A model generated the notes under the pieces. The model was not told where the DNA came from. It worked only from the letters and a program-made list of their open reading frames with translations, and searched no databases. A stretch of DNA of 64,000 nt from Clostridia bacterium (GTDB taxonomy: Bacteria; Bacillota; Clostridia; Oscillospirales; Acutalibacteraceae), in the NCBI GenBank assembly GCA_017513195.1, contig JAFXGM010000038.1, forward strand, positions 43,400-107,399, given 5' to 3'. Below, piece by piece: positions 43,038-51,666 of this stretch. Numbering within the stretch: the stretch's first letter is position 1; every line of letters begins with the position of its first letter. Position numbers and translations under genes: made by a program.

Positions 43038-43301
43038 TTATAATGAATCTATATAGCCTGTACGCTTTAATAGCGTCTGAGATGATATTTGTGAAATATA
43101 AACTTTTGAATCTTTTAGAGTTTTTCCTGCAATTACAAAAGAACGTGGCAAATCATAGCTTATAGTTATAACTCTACCTTCTTTTTCTGCTTTGTTTAAA
43201 AAATCACGCGTTCTTTTTGAAATTGAAGTATTTTCAAGGTCAAAAATACCTATTATATCGCTTGTTGGCAGCATTACATTATTTCCTAAATGTATATACA
43301 T
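43038..43301 (-). CDS. remB: RemB/YaaB-like extracellular matrix regulator (DUF370)
   Basis: The 87-residue protein begins MYIHLGNNVMLPTSDIIGIFDLE, matching the RemA/RemB family, and lies between recF and gyrB exactly as yaaB/remB does in Bacillus subtilis. RemA-type proteins bind DNA and control biofilm and osmoprotectant genes in Bacillus; the role in Clostridia is less known. It overlaps the recF stop by one base. Confidence 0.85.
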   Translation of the reverse strand: MYIHLGNNVMLPTSDIIGIFDLENTSISKRTRDFLNKAEKEGRVITISYDLPRSFVIAGKTLKDSKVYISQISSQTLLKRTGYIDSL

Positions 43302-44365
43302 TATATAACACCGCCGTTTCTTATATTTATAACCTTGCCTGCCTTTAAATTTTTAATATTAGAGGTATCACAGCAGGTAATAAAGGATTGCCAATTTCTT
43401 ATATGATTTAAAATATAGTTTTGTCTGCCTTCGTCAAGCTCACTCATAACGTCGTCTAAAAGACATATCGGGTATTCCCCGCTTATTTCTTTAATAACCT
43501 CGGCTCCTGCAAGTTTAAGTGACAAGGCAACGCTTCGTTTTTGACCTTGTGAGCCAAAATTTCTAGCATTTATACCGTTTATTTTAAAACTCATATCGTC
43601 ACGGTGAGGACCCACAGATGTGGTAGAAGTAAACATATCAACCTCGCGTGAATTTTTTAACTTTTCATGGTCTAAAATATCACCGTTTTTTGCAATATAT
43701 GATATTTCAATATTTTCTTTTCCCGATGATATGCCGCTATATATTTTTGAAACGTATTTATTCAAAACATTTATATATCTTTTACGGTAATCTGTAATTT
43801 TGTTACCCATTTCAACAATTTCAGCCTCAAAAACATCAAGCATAATAGAAATTGTTTTATCATAACGGTAATCTTTTATAATCTTATTTCTTTGCATTAC
43901 CGCGCGCGAGTAGCTGCGTAAAATTTCAATATAATTTGGATATAATTGTCCAATAGCTATATCGAGAAAACGTCTGCGTTTTTCGGGTCCGTCGGTAACA
44001 AGTGTTAAATCTAACGGAGAAAAAATAATAGCATTATATTTTCCTGCAAGGCTTGAGGTGTTTGGCAACTTTTTATCGTTTAAAAACGCGGTTTTTTTAT
44101 CGTTAAATGTGATTGCCGCTTGATTTTCTACACCAAGCATTTCAAAATCTACCGATATTTTAGCACTTTTTTCGCCAAATTTTAAAAATTCGTTATCTTT
44201 TGAATTTCTAAAACTTTTAGCGCCCGAAAAAAGCCACAACGCCTCTATTATATTTGTTTTTCCCTGCGCATTTTCACCGCATATTACGTTTATTTCATCA
44301 TCAAATACAAGTGAAATATCAGATATATTTCTAAAATTTTGAATTTCTAACTTTTTAACCTTCAT
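43301..44365 (-). CDS. recF: DNA replication and repair protein RecF
   Basis: The 354-residue SMC-like ATPase has Walker A GENAQGKT at residues 30-37, the signature FGSQGQKRSVALSLKLA near 270 and Walker B CLLDDVMSELD. It helps load RecA at gapped DNA. It overlaps the S4-domain gene by 11 bases and remB by one base, so the origin block is tightly coupled. Confidence 0.97.
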   Translation of the reverse strand: MKVKKLEIQNFRNISDISLVFDDEINVICGENAQGKTNIIEALWLFSGAKSFRNSKDNEFLKFGEKSAKISVDFEMLGVENQAAITFNDKKTAFLNDKKLPNTSSLAGKYNAIIFSPLDLTLVTDGPEKRRRFLDIAIGQLYPNYIEILRSYSRAVMQRNKIIKDYRYDKTISIMLDVFEAEIVEMGNKITDYRKRYINVLNKYVSKIYSGISSGKENIEISYIAKNGDILDHEKLKNSREVDMFTSTTSVGPHRDDMSFKINGINARNFGSQGQKRSVALSLKLAGAEVIKEISGEYPICLLDDVMSELDEGRQNYILNHIRNWQSFITCCDTSNIKNLKAGKVINIRNGGVI

Positions 44366-44570
44366 TTTTTATAACAAAAGTAGCGTTTTCAAATTCTACG
44401 GTGTCACCATTACGTAGCTTTTTACCACGCATGGTACAAATCTCGCCATTTACAAGAACAAGACCGTCTTGTATTACCATTTTTGCTTGACCGCCGGTAC
44501 CTATTGTACCCGAAAATTTAAGTGCTGCATCAAGTCTTATAAATTCGTCACGAATATAAATTTCCTTCAT
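44355..44570 (-). CDS. yaaA: S4-domain RNA-binding protein YaaA
   Basis: The 71-residue protein has the S4 fold core FIRLDAALKFSG...GGQAKMVIQDGLVLVNGE. It is conserved between dnaN and recF in Firmicutes and is thought to bind rRNA, linked to ribosome assembly. Its ATG directly abuts the dnaN stop. Confidence 0.93.
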   Translation of the reverse strand: MKEIYIRDEFIRLDAALKFSGTIGTGGQAKMVIQDGLVLVNGEICTMRGKKLRNGDTVEFENATFVIKNEG

Positions 44571-45683
44571 TTATTTTAACCTCATAGGCATTATAAGATA
44601 GAGCATATCCTGTGCATTTTCGTCATCAGGAGTAATTGTAACGCCTGCATTTGCACCATTAAATTTAAAGGTAATTTTTTCGCATTCGCAAGCTCTTAAT
44701 GCCTCTAATAAATAGCGGCTGTTAAGACCCATTTCAAATTCGTTACCTTCAAGATTAATAGCCATTTTTTCCTTTGCGCGACCTAAAGCCGTTGAACAGC
44801 TTATAAGTAATTCTTCTTTAGAAAATGCGCAACGAATAGGTGTTGAAAAGCTATCATTTATAAGTAGTGATACACGCTCAACACTGTCTATAATCTCGTC
44901 ACAAACAACTGTTGTTGTCTGAATATGATCAGCAGGAATAATTTTTTCATAGTTAACAAACTCACCCTCTAAAAGACGGGCAATGAAAACGTAACCTGAA
45001 ATTTTAAATAGTATTAATCTTTTACCTACTTTAATTTCAATTTCTTCGCTATTTTCGTCAATAAGCTTTACAACCTCATTAAGCGCTTTGCCTGAAACTA
45101 TAAATTCAATATCATTGCTAATATTTATATCAACTGCTTTTCTGCGGATAGCAAGACGGTAACCGTCGATTGCTACAAACTGTAAAACACCGTTTTTAAC
45201 CGAAATATTTATACCTGTAAGAATAGGACGAGTACCCTCTATCTGTGATACTGCAAAAATTGTACCCTTTACAAGCTCACAAAAATCCTCGCCGTTAAGC
45301 ACAAGATTTTCACCCTCGGTAAGAGATGGCATTTCGGGAAAATCGTTTGCTTCCATGCCCATAATGTCAAATACAGCCTCACCGCTTCTAATATGGCACA
45401 CAAGACGATCATCGCACTCAATTTCTACGTCGATACCGCGAAGCTTACGTAAAATATCTGCAAGAAGACGAGCATTTATTACAATATCTCCCTCTTCTTC
45501 ACAAGAAGCGTACATTTCTTTTTTCATACCCATTTCAAGATTATATGCCGAAAGGGTTAAAAGACCCTTTTCTGCCGACATTAAAATACCTTCAAGAACA
45601 GGCATCGAGCTTTTAGCACCTACTATTTTTTGCATTTTTAATACCGCATCTAATAAAGTAGCTCTTTCTACTCTTATTTTCAT
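44571..45683 (-). CDS. dnaN: DNA polymerase III sliding clamp (beta subunit)
   Basis: The 370-residue clamp begins MKIRVERATLLDAVLKMQKIV and ends YLIMPMRL, the clamp family's conserved C-terminal hydrophobic patch. Three similar domains of ~120 residues tether the polymerase to DNA. ATG follows AAGGAG. It is separated from dnaA by a 223-base AT-rich gap with DnaA-box-like sites. Confidence 0.97.
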   Translation of the reverse strand: MKIRVERATLLDAVLKMQKIVGAKSSMPVLEGILMSAEKGLLTLSAYNLEMGMKKEMYASCEEEGDIVINARLLADILRKLRGIDVEIECDDRLVCHIRSGEAVFDIMGMEANDFPEMPSLTEGENLVLNGEDFCELVKGTIFAVSQIEGTRPILTGINISVKNGVLQFVAIDGYRLAIRRKAVDINISNDIEFIVSGKALNEVVKLIDENSEEIEIKVGKRLILFKISGYVFIARLLEGEFVNYEKIIPADHIQTTTVVCDEIIDSVERVSLLINDSFSTPIRCAFSKEELLISCSTALGRAKEKMAINLEGNEFEMGLNSRYLLEALRACECEKITFKFNGANAGVTITPDDENAQDMLYLIMPMRLK

Positions 45684-45906
45684 AAAAATTTTCTCCTTTT
45701 TATTTAAAATAAAATTTTAAAATTATAACAGTAATATTATGCTATGTTAATAATGTGGAAAACTACCACAAGCCCTTTAATTTAAAGGAAAAACAAATTT
45801 TAAAAACACGTTTTATAAAAATTTGAAAAGTTTAATAAGTTATCATAAAACTTAATAAGTTGAATATCTTTAATTTAATTAAGTTGAATAATGTGGAAAA
45901 CTTTTC
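45684..45906. other. Candidate oriC (incDnaN-side region between dnaA and dnaN)
   Basis: This strongly AT-rich gap contains two copies of TGTGGAAAA (45754-45762 and 45892-45900), one mismatch from the DnaA box complement TGTGGATAA. Between them are three near-repeats built on TTAATAAGTT / TTAATTAAGTT (about 45832-45888), resembling an unwinding region. Position between dnaA and dnaN matches the downstream origin half in Bacillus. A further DnaA box lies upstream of dnaA. Exact boundaries are not determined. Confidence 0.7.
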
Positions 45907-47238
45907 TTAATTTACGCTCTTTAAATTTTTAATTATATCTTCTATCAATTCTTTTTCATAAGGCTTGTCTTGTAAAAATGTTTCAATACTTTGCACACTA
46001 TATAAAACAGTGGTGTGGTCTTTACCAAAAGCCTCGCCTATTTGTTTGTATGAAAGATCGGTAATCTCTCTGGTAATAAACATTGCCGATTTACGTGCAA
46101 GCACCAAATTTGCAGTTCTGCGGTTTGATAAAATATCATTTTCCGATACGTTATAAGAACGAGCAACCTCGCTTATAATTTTTTCAACGCTTATTGGTGC
46201 GTTTTCGGTATCATTTATAATATCTTTTATAAATGACTGAACAATAGAAATATTTGGCTTTTTATTTTCTATTTTTATTAAAGCGTTTAGTTTGGTCATA
46301 ACACCCTCAATTTGACGGGTGTTAGATTTTATCTTTTCAGCAATATAGAAAACAAGATTTTCATCAAGCTCTATATCATATTGCTGTGCCTTACGATTGA
46401 TAATACCTACTCTTGTTTCAAAGTCAGGGAGATTAATATCGGCCGAAAGACCGGCTGAAAGACGGCTTTTTATACGCTCGTCAAGGGTTTTAACCTCTTT
46501 AATAGGTCTGTCAAGAGTTACAATTATCTGCTTATTGTTTTGGAACAAAGCATTAAAGGTATTAAAAAATTCTTCTTGAGTTTGTTCTTTACCGGCAATA
46601 AAGTGAATATCGTCTATCATAAGAACGTCGGCGTTACGATATTTATTTCTAAAATCGTCTATGGTTCCCATGCCAAGTTTACCTTCGTGTAGAGATTTTA
46701 TAAGCTGGTTTGTAAAATCCTCACCGCGAACAAATTCAACCTTTTTATAAGGAAAGTTTTTCTTAATTTGATTTTTAATAGCGAGAATAAGGTGGGTTTT
46801 ACCAACACCAGATGGGCCATATATTACAAGTGGATTGTAAATAATGTTTGGATTTTCTGCTACCGAGTGAGCTGCCGCATAAGGAAAACGGTTTGTTGAG
46901 CCTACAACAAAGTTTTCAAATGTAAAGAAAGACTCAAATGTTAAACCCTCGTTTTCTTCCTCGGCTTTTTTAATTTTTTCCTCGTCGTCAGCAACCACAA
47001 ATTTAGCGGGAATTTTAATACCCATTATCTTTTCAATAGCGTCGTTTATAATTTCGCTATATACGCTTTGAATCATGCCTTTTATGTAATCGTTAGAAGC
47101 TGATAAAACAAATTCCTCTCCCGAGATTGATTCGGGTTTTAAATATTTAAAAAATGTGTCAAACGCAATATCAGAAATTTTTAATTTACACTCATCACAA
47201 ACAGCATTCCATATATCATTTATTGAATTAACTGCCAT
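45907..47238 (-). CDS. dnaA: Chromosomal replication initiator protein DnaA
   Basis: The 443-residue AAA+ initiator has Walker A GPSGVGKTH (141-149), Walker B VLMIDDIHFI and the domain IV DNA-binding signature GKDHTTVLYSVQSIE near the C-terminus. The short variable domain II (~residues 85-100) is acidic. ATG follows GAGGGGG. A promoter with an embedded DnaA box lies 55-83 bases upstream, suggesting autoregulation. Confidence 0.98.
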   Translation of the reverse strand: MAVNSINDIWNAVCDECKLKISDIAFDTFFKYLKPESISGEEFVLSASNDYIKGMIQSVYSEIINDAIEKIMGIKIPAKFVVADDEEKIKKAEEENEGLTFESFFTFENFVVGSTNRFPYAAAHSVAENPNIIYNPLVIYGPSGVGKTHLILAIKNQIKKNFPYKKVEFVRGEDFTNQLIKSLHEGKLGMGTIDDFRNKYRNADVLMIDDIHFIAGKEQTQEEFFNTFNALFQNNKQIIVTLDRPIKEVKTLDERIKSRLSAGLSADINLPDFETRVGIINRKAQQYDIELDENLVFYIAEKIKSNTRQIEGVMTKLNALIKIENKKPNISIVQSFIKDIINDTENAPISVEKIISEVARSYNVSENDILSNRRTANLVLARKSAMFITREITDLSYKQIGEAFGKDHTTVLYSVQSIETFLQDKPYEKELIEDIIKNLKSVN

Positions 47239-47292
47239 TTAAAAATCCCCCTCTTATATTTATATATAATATATTAAATAATAATTACATAT

Positions 47293-47321
47293 AGTATAGC
47301 ATAAGTTATTCACATTTTCAA
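47293..47321 (-). promoter_or_regulatory. dnaA promoter containing a DnaA box
   Basis: Minus strand TTGAAA (47316-47321), 17 bases, TATACT (47293-47298). The spacer holds TTATTCACA (47306-47314), which matches the TTATNCACA DnaA box. Confidence 0.72.
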
Positions 47322-47350
47322 TAGATTTTACTTAAAAATTACTGACAAAA

Positions 47351-47384
47351 AGCGGAGTATTTTACCTAAAAATACCCCGCTTTT
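47351..47384. terminator. Intrinsic terminator of trmO
   Basis: AAAAAGCGGAGTATTTT-acct-AAAAATACCCCGCTTTTG; the long imperfect stem has T/A runs on both sides. It stops trmO before the dnaA promoter. Confidence 0.85.
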
Positions 47385-47385
47385 G

Positions 47386-48060
47386 TTATATTTTATTTAT
47401 TTTTAAAATTTTTGCCGTTTTTTCATTTATCTCTACGCAAATTTCATAGTCAGAAAATAAAAAATTGTACTCTTTATTTTCGTCTTTATATGCAGGTTTT
47501 GGGTCCTGTTCTATAATTTTAATTATGTTTTCTTTATCGGTTTTTTCTATACCAAAAAACACACTTTCGTCATATAAAACCTCTATTTTGTAATCCTTGA
47601 ATTCATCGCTGAATGAGCCTGTGGCTTGTGGTTTACAATCACAGTATGGAATATATGGTTTTATATCGTAAATTGGTGTGTTATCGAGTAAATCAACGCC
47701 GCTTACTATTAAAATATTTCCAAGTTTTTCGTCGTATTTTACACCCTCAAATTTTACGCACGAAAGACCTAAATTGTTTGGTCTAAAGGGCGAGCGCGTT
47801 GCAAAAACACCAACGCGAGTATTTCCACCAAGACGTGGAGGTCTTACAGTAGGTGAAAAACTGTCACGATGATTAAGTGAAAAATCAAATATAAGCCAAA
47901 GATGAGAATATTCTTCAATACCACGAAGCGCATCCGGATGACGAAACTGTTTTTCAAAAACAATTTCACCCGTAATATTTTCAACTATACCGCTTTGACG
48001 CGGAATGCCAAATTTTTCTTTAAAATTTGTTTTTATAAAGGCGATTGGTTTTATTTCCAT
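47386..48060 (-). CDS. trmO: TrmO-like tRNA (t6A37) N6-methyltransferase
   Basis: The 224-residue protein is of the TsaA/UPF0066 (TrmO) beta-barrel family, with FGIPRQSGIV, the Trp-containing HLWLIFDFS segment and TRVGVFATRSPFRPNNLGLS, the hallmark stretch. TrmO methylates N6 of threonylcarbamoyl-A37 in tRNA using SAM. Length and motifs fit. It lies between dnaA and the DUF5058 operon, where rpmH-rnpA would be in Bacillus. Confidence 0.92.
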   Translation of the reverse strand: MEIKPIAFIKTNFKEKFGIPRQSGIVENITGEIVFEKQFRHPDALRGIEEYSHLWLIFDFSLNHRDSFSPTVRPPRLGGNTRVGVFATRSPFRPNNLGLSCVKFEGVKYDEKLGNILIVSGVDLLDNTPIYDIKPYIPYCDCKPQATGSFSDEFKDYKIEVLYDESVFFGIEKTDKENIIKIIEQDPKPAYKDENKEYNFLFSDYEICVEINEKTAKILKINKI

Positions 48061-48163
48061 AAAAAATCCTTTTTTATTTTAATTATATCAAAATTTTTTA
48101 AAAATTCTATACTTTGCAATATTTTTGTGTTAAAATATTTTTAAAACGAAAGGAGAAATAAAT

Positions 48164-48901
48164 ATGAATTTTAGCGTAAATCATCCTATTTTATTTTTAA
48201 TTGTAGGAATAATAATTTTCTTTGTTTTAGCTCAATCGGTTTTCTTTCTTGTAAAGGCTTTAAAACGAGCAAAAGAGTTAGGAATGGACACCAAAAAAAT
48301 TAGAAAGATTATAATTTCTGCATCTATTTTTACCATAGCGCCTGCAGTGGCAATAGTTGTAAGTGTTATTGCTTTGGCAAAGGATTTAGGTATAGCGCTA
48401 CCCTGGCTTCGTCTTTCGGTGGTGGGTTCCATGTCTTATGAAACAATAGCGGCAACCAATGCGCTTAGCGGTATGGGTCTCGAATTTGGCAAGGTTGCAG
48501 AGCTTAATGCTACACAATTTGTTACTATAGTGTTTGTTATGACAATAAGTATAATGGTTGGTATTTGGCTTGTTCCTGTGCTTTGTAAGAAAATGAAGAC
48601 AGGCCTTGTTAATATGAAGAAAAAAGATGCAAAATGGCTTGATATTTTCCAATCAGCAATGTTTATTGGTATGATTTCAGCTTTTGTAGGTTTTGTATTT
48701 TGTGATTTTTCGGGCGTTTTCAAAGGTCAAACGCAGGGTCTTATTCCTGTTTTAGTAATGGCTGTTTCTGCAGTTACTATGCTAATTTGCGGAGCTTTGA
48801 TGAAGCTAACAAAGGCACGCTGGATTAACGATTATGCACTACCTGCAAGCCTTATTATAGGTATGGCAAGCGCAATACCTATTACTTCGTGGTTAGGTTA
48901 A
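48164..48901 (+). CDS. DUF5058 family membrane protein
   Basis: The 245-residue protein has about seven hydrophobic helices, beginning HPILFLIVGIIIFFVLAQSV, and the central conserved SVVGSMSYETIAATNALSGM. It matches DUF5058, often encoded with a second membrane protein and an M20 peptidase, exactly as here. The pair is probably a two-component transporter, but transport is unproven. ATG follows AAAGGAG. The downstream partner begins 15 bases after the stop. Confidence 0.82.
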   Translation: MNFSVNHPILFLIVGIIIFFVLAQSVFFLVKALKRAKELGMDTKKIRKIIISASIFTIAPAVAIVVSVIALAKDLGIALPWLRLSVVGSMSYETIAATNALSGMGLEFGKVAELNATQFVTIVFVMTISIMVGIWLVPVLCKKMKTGLVNMKKKDAKWLDIFQSAMFIGMISAFVGFVFCDFSGVFKGQTQGLIPVLVMAVSAVTMLICGALMKLTKARWINDYALPASLIIGMASAIPITSWLG

Positions 48902-48916
48902 GAAATGGAGGTAAAA

Positions 48917-49582
48917 ATGATGAAAAACAATAATTCATATATTGAAAAAGTTTATTCATGGGGCAATAAGTGGAATATTTTTATGATGATTCTTTTACTT
49001 GCTTTTCCGTTTTTGGTTTCTATTATTTTTAATACTTCACCCGATTGGAACGGTCTATTCAAAGGGCTTGTTGCAACGGCGCCTATGTATTGGGCTGTAG
49101 GTGTGGTAGAGGTTATAACCTATATTCCAATGTTAGGGGCCGGCGGTTCATATCTTTCATTTGTAACCGGTAATATTTCAAACCTTAAATTACCTTGCGC
49201 TTTGGGTGCGCTTGAGCAGGCAGGAGTTTCTGCCGACAGCGAAGAGGGCGAGGTTATTTCTACCATTGCTATCGCGGTATCAAGCATTGTTACTACGGTT
49301 ATAATCATTATTGGCGTACTACTTATAATACCGCTTCAGCCAATTTTACAAAGTCCAATATTACAGCCGGCATTTAATCAAATTTTACCGGCACTATTTG
49401 GTGGACTTGGCGTAGTATTTATATCAAAAAATTGGAAAATTTCAATAGCGCCCATATTGCTTATGTTAATTTTATTTATATTTACAGGTCTTGGATCCGG
49501 TGAAGTAGGCATAATGGTTCCCGTTGGTGTAGTATTTACAATAGCAATAAGCCGCATTATGTATAAAAAGGGTTGGCTATAA
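48917..49582 (+). CDS. Membrane partner of DUF5058 protein
   Basis: The start ATG 48917 lies 5 bases after GGAGG; an in-frame ATG at 48905 precedes that site. The 221-residue protein has about five or six helices (IFMMILLLAFPFLVSII, TVIIIIGVLLII, LLMLILFIFTGL). A Gly-rich AGGSYLSFVTGNISNLKLPC segment may line a substrate path. Together with DUF5058 it likely forms a membrane complex; the M20 peptidase that follows suggests a peptide or acyl-amino acid substrate. I do not recognise a named family. Confidence 0.75.
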   Translation: MMKNNNSYIEKVYSWGNKWNIFMMILLLAFPFLVSIIFNTSPDWNGLFKGLVATAPMYWAVGVVEVITYIPMLGAGGSYLSFVTGNISNLKLPCALGALEQAGVSADSEEGEVISTIAIAVSSIVTTVIIIIGVLLIIPLQPILQSPILQPAFNQILPALFGGLGVVFISKNWKISIAPILLMLILFIFTGLGSGEVGIMVPVGVVFTIAISRIMYKKGWL

Positions 49583-49584
49583 TT

Positions 49585-51021
49585 ATGGAAATATTATTTG
49601 GTTTTTTAGGTCTTGTTGTAATTTTTATTGCAGTAATATTAATTCGTACACTTACTTTCAAACCGCAACCACAGCCAAAAATTTTGGACGATAGTGCAAA
49701 TTTTAAACGTGATGAATCAATAAAGGCACTGCAAGAGCTAATAAAATGTAAAACGGTTTCTTATTATGACTCATCCCTTGAGGATGATAATGAATTCAAA
49801 AAGCTTATATCGCTTTTACCATCACTCTACCCTAATGTTTTTAAGGTATGCGAATTTAATCAACTTCCCGACCGAGCATTACTTTTTAAATGGGCAGGAA
49901 AAGACAAAGGAAAACCTACCGTTTTGATGGCGCATTACGACGTAGTGCCTGTTGAAGAGCAGTCTTGGGAAAAACCACCATTTGACGCTATAATAGAAGA
50001 CGGTGTTTTATGGGGACGAGGCTCACTTGATACAAAGGTTACCTTTAACGGTGTTTTATTTGCCGCAAATACCCTAATAAATGAGGGCTATGTACCTGAA
50101 AATGATATTTATTTTGCCTTTTCGGGCGGAGAAGAGGTAAACGGCAATGGTGCGGTAAATATAGTAAACTACTTTAAAGAAAACGGTATTGAGCCTGCAT
50201 TGGTTGTTGACGAAGGCGGCGCTGTGGTAGAAAACGTTTTTCCGGGAGTAAAGGCACCCTGTGCCATGGTTGGTATTGCAGAAAAAGGTATGTTAAACCT
50301 TACGTTTTCAGTAAAATCAAATGGCGGACATGCGTCCTCCCCTGCTCCGCACACGCCAATAGGTATTTTATCACGCGCGTGCTGCAAGGTAGAAAACAAT
50401 CCGTTTAAAATGCACATTACAAAGCCAGCTGCCGAAATGTTTGACACACTCGGCCGTCATTCAAATTTTGTTTTTCGTATGATTTTTGCAAATATGTGGC
50501 TTTTTAAGGGTGTGCTGAATATGATTTGCAAAAAATCGGGTGGCGAGCTTAATGCACTGTTGCGTACTACAGTTGCCTTTACCCAAAGTGAAGGCAGCAA
50601 CGCACCAAACGTAATACCACCGAGTGCTACAATGACAGCAAATTTGCGACTTAATCCAAAAGATACGGTTGACAGCGCAGTAGAGTATATAAGAAAAACT
50701 ATTGGCGATGACAACGTTGAGCTGATACTTGGCAGTAATACAAATCCAAGTCGAATATCACAAACAAATTGCGAAGCGTATAACAAGGTAGCTTCTGCCG
50801 TGGCAAACACCTGGAAAGGTTGTATAGTATCACCTTATTTGATGGTGCAGTGTTCTGACTCGCGTCATTGGGGTGTTATTAGTGATAAGGTTTACCGTTT
50901 TTCTGCAATGGATTTGACTAGTGAAGAACGTAAAACAATTCACGGTCATAACGAGCGAATTCGCCTTGAAACCGCAAACAGCGCCGTAGAATTTTATATT
51001 AGACTGATGAAACAATGTTAA
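49585..51021 (+). CDS. M20-family metallopeptidase, membrane-anchored
   Basis: I prefer ATG 49585 to the upstream TTG 49573; the product has 478 residues. An N-terminal helix (~1-22) anchors it. Zinc-binding residues of the M20 carboxypeptidase S/ArgE group are seen in AHYDVVP, WGRGSLDTK, SGGEEVNG and DEGGAV, with a dimerisation lid between. It would hydrolyse peptides or N-acyl amino acids. It is the third gene of the DUF5058 operon and ends at the terminator 51021-51056. Confidence 0.9.
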   Translation: MEILFGFLGLVVIFIAVILIRTLTFKPQPQPKILDDSANFKRDESIKALQELIKCKTVSYYDSSLEDDNEFKKLISLLPSLYPNVFKVCEFNQLPDRALLFKWAGKDKGKPTVLMAHYDVVPVEEQSWEKPPFDAIIEDGVLWGRGSLDTKVTFNGVLFAANTLINEGYVPENDIYFAFSGGEEVNGNGAVNIVNYFKENGIEPALVVDEGGAVVENVFPGVKAPCAMVGIAEKGMLNLTFSVKSNGGHASSPAPHTPIGILSRACCKVENNPFKMHITKPAAEMFDTLGRHSNFVFRMIFANMWLFKGVLNMICKKSGGELNALLRTTVAFTQSEGSNAPNVIPPSATMTANLRLNPKDTVDSAVEYIRKTIGDDNVELILGSNTNPSRISQTNCEAYNKVASAVANTWKGCIVSPYLMVQCSDSRHWGVISDKVYRFSAMDLTSEERKTIHGHNERIRLETANSAVEFYIRLMKQC

Positions 51022-51056
51022 AAAAAGACCTAACCGTTTTCGGTTAGGTCTTTTTT
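51021..51056 (+). terminator. Terminator of the DUF5058-M20 operon
   Basis: AAAAAAGACCTAACCG-TTTT-CGGTTAGGTCTTTTTT, a 12-bp stem with T6. Its T-run merges with a copy of the tRNA-Pro 3' end. Confidence 0.92.
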
Positions 51057-51073
51057 GGTCGAGATGACAGGAT
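51051..51073 (-). repeat. Fragment copy of tRNA-Pro 3' end with CCA
   Basis: The 23 bases are identical to 51248-51270: T6 followed by GGTCGAGATGACAGGAT, the complement of the tRNA-Pro acceptor 3' strand with CCA. The sequence then diverges. About 170 bases of palindrome-rich sequence separate it from the intact tRNA. Confidence 0.75.
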
Positions 51074-51214
51074 ACGGTGCGCTCTTGGTTTTGTCGACCG
51101 CTCCGAGCGGTTGCGCCAAAACATTCGTGCTCCCGACTTCGCAGTCTGCAAAAACCTAACGCGGTTTTGCAGCTGCTTCGACGAACCTGCGCAGGTTCTT
51201 ACCTTAATCGCAAA

Positions 51215-51253
51215 TAAAAAACCAAGGACACCAAAAGGCATCCCTGGTTTTTT
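51215..51253 (-). terminator. Terminator of the tRNA-Pro gene
   Basis: On the minus strand, immediately after CCA: AAAAACCAGGGATGCC-TTTT-GGTGTCCTTGGTTTTTT, a long stem and T6. Confidence 0.8.
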
Positions 51254-51329
51254 GGTCGAGATGACAGGATTCGAACCTGCGGCTTCTGCGTCCCGAACGC
51301 AGCGCTCTACCAAACTGAGCCACATCTCG
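51253..51329 (-). tRNA. tRNA-Pro (anticodon CGG), CCA encoded
   Basis: The minus strand folds as a cloverleaf: acceptor CGAGATG/CATCTCG, D-stem GCTC/GAGC with TTGGTA loop, anticodon stem CTGCG/CGCAG around loop TTCGGGA (anticodon CGG, reading CCG), T-arm with loop TTCGAAT, then ACCA. The C at position 1 and overall sequence are typical of bacterial tRNA-Pro. The gene ends in a terminator. Partial copies of both ends lie nearby. Confidence 0.93.
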
Positions 51330-51504
51330 ATATTAATTAAAATTTATAGTTGTTTTAAATGTGCTTTTTATCTTTTCGCGCTGCTACTCCGCTTGACTCT
51401 TGCGGAACCCAAAATTTTTTGCGGCTTGTAGCGCCTAAAAATTTTGACCGCTGCGCCTTTTGAAAGCTCTCTTTATCTGCCACAGGCAGCGTTCGCATTC
51501 AAAA

Positions 51505-51530
51505 CTACCAAACTGAGCCACATCTCGATA
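51505..51530 (-). repeat. Fragment copy of tRNA-Pro 5' end
   Basis: These 26 bases are identical to 51307-51332, covering the tRNA-Pro acceptor 5' strand and D-arm on the minus strand, after which homology to the tRNA body is lost. With 51051-51073 this suggests partial duplication or insertion around the tRNA. The 337-base gap 51330-51666 otherwise holds palindromic, non-coding sequence. Confidence 0.75.
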
Positions 51531-51666
51531 GATGTATATACTAAATTAGCCTATTTATTATATAAAAATCAATTTAAAAAGTCAACATAAAATTTGCCCC
51601 TTGATTTTACAGTGTTAATTATTTTTGTCTTGAGAAAAATATTAGTAAAACAACAAGGGGATTTTT

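Noticed and set aside
51074-51214. A second tRNA between the terminator and tRNA-Pro
   Set aside because: Only the 3' end is tRNA-like; no anticodon arm or complete cloverleaf can be formed.
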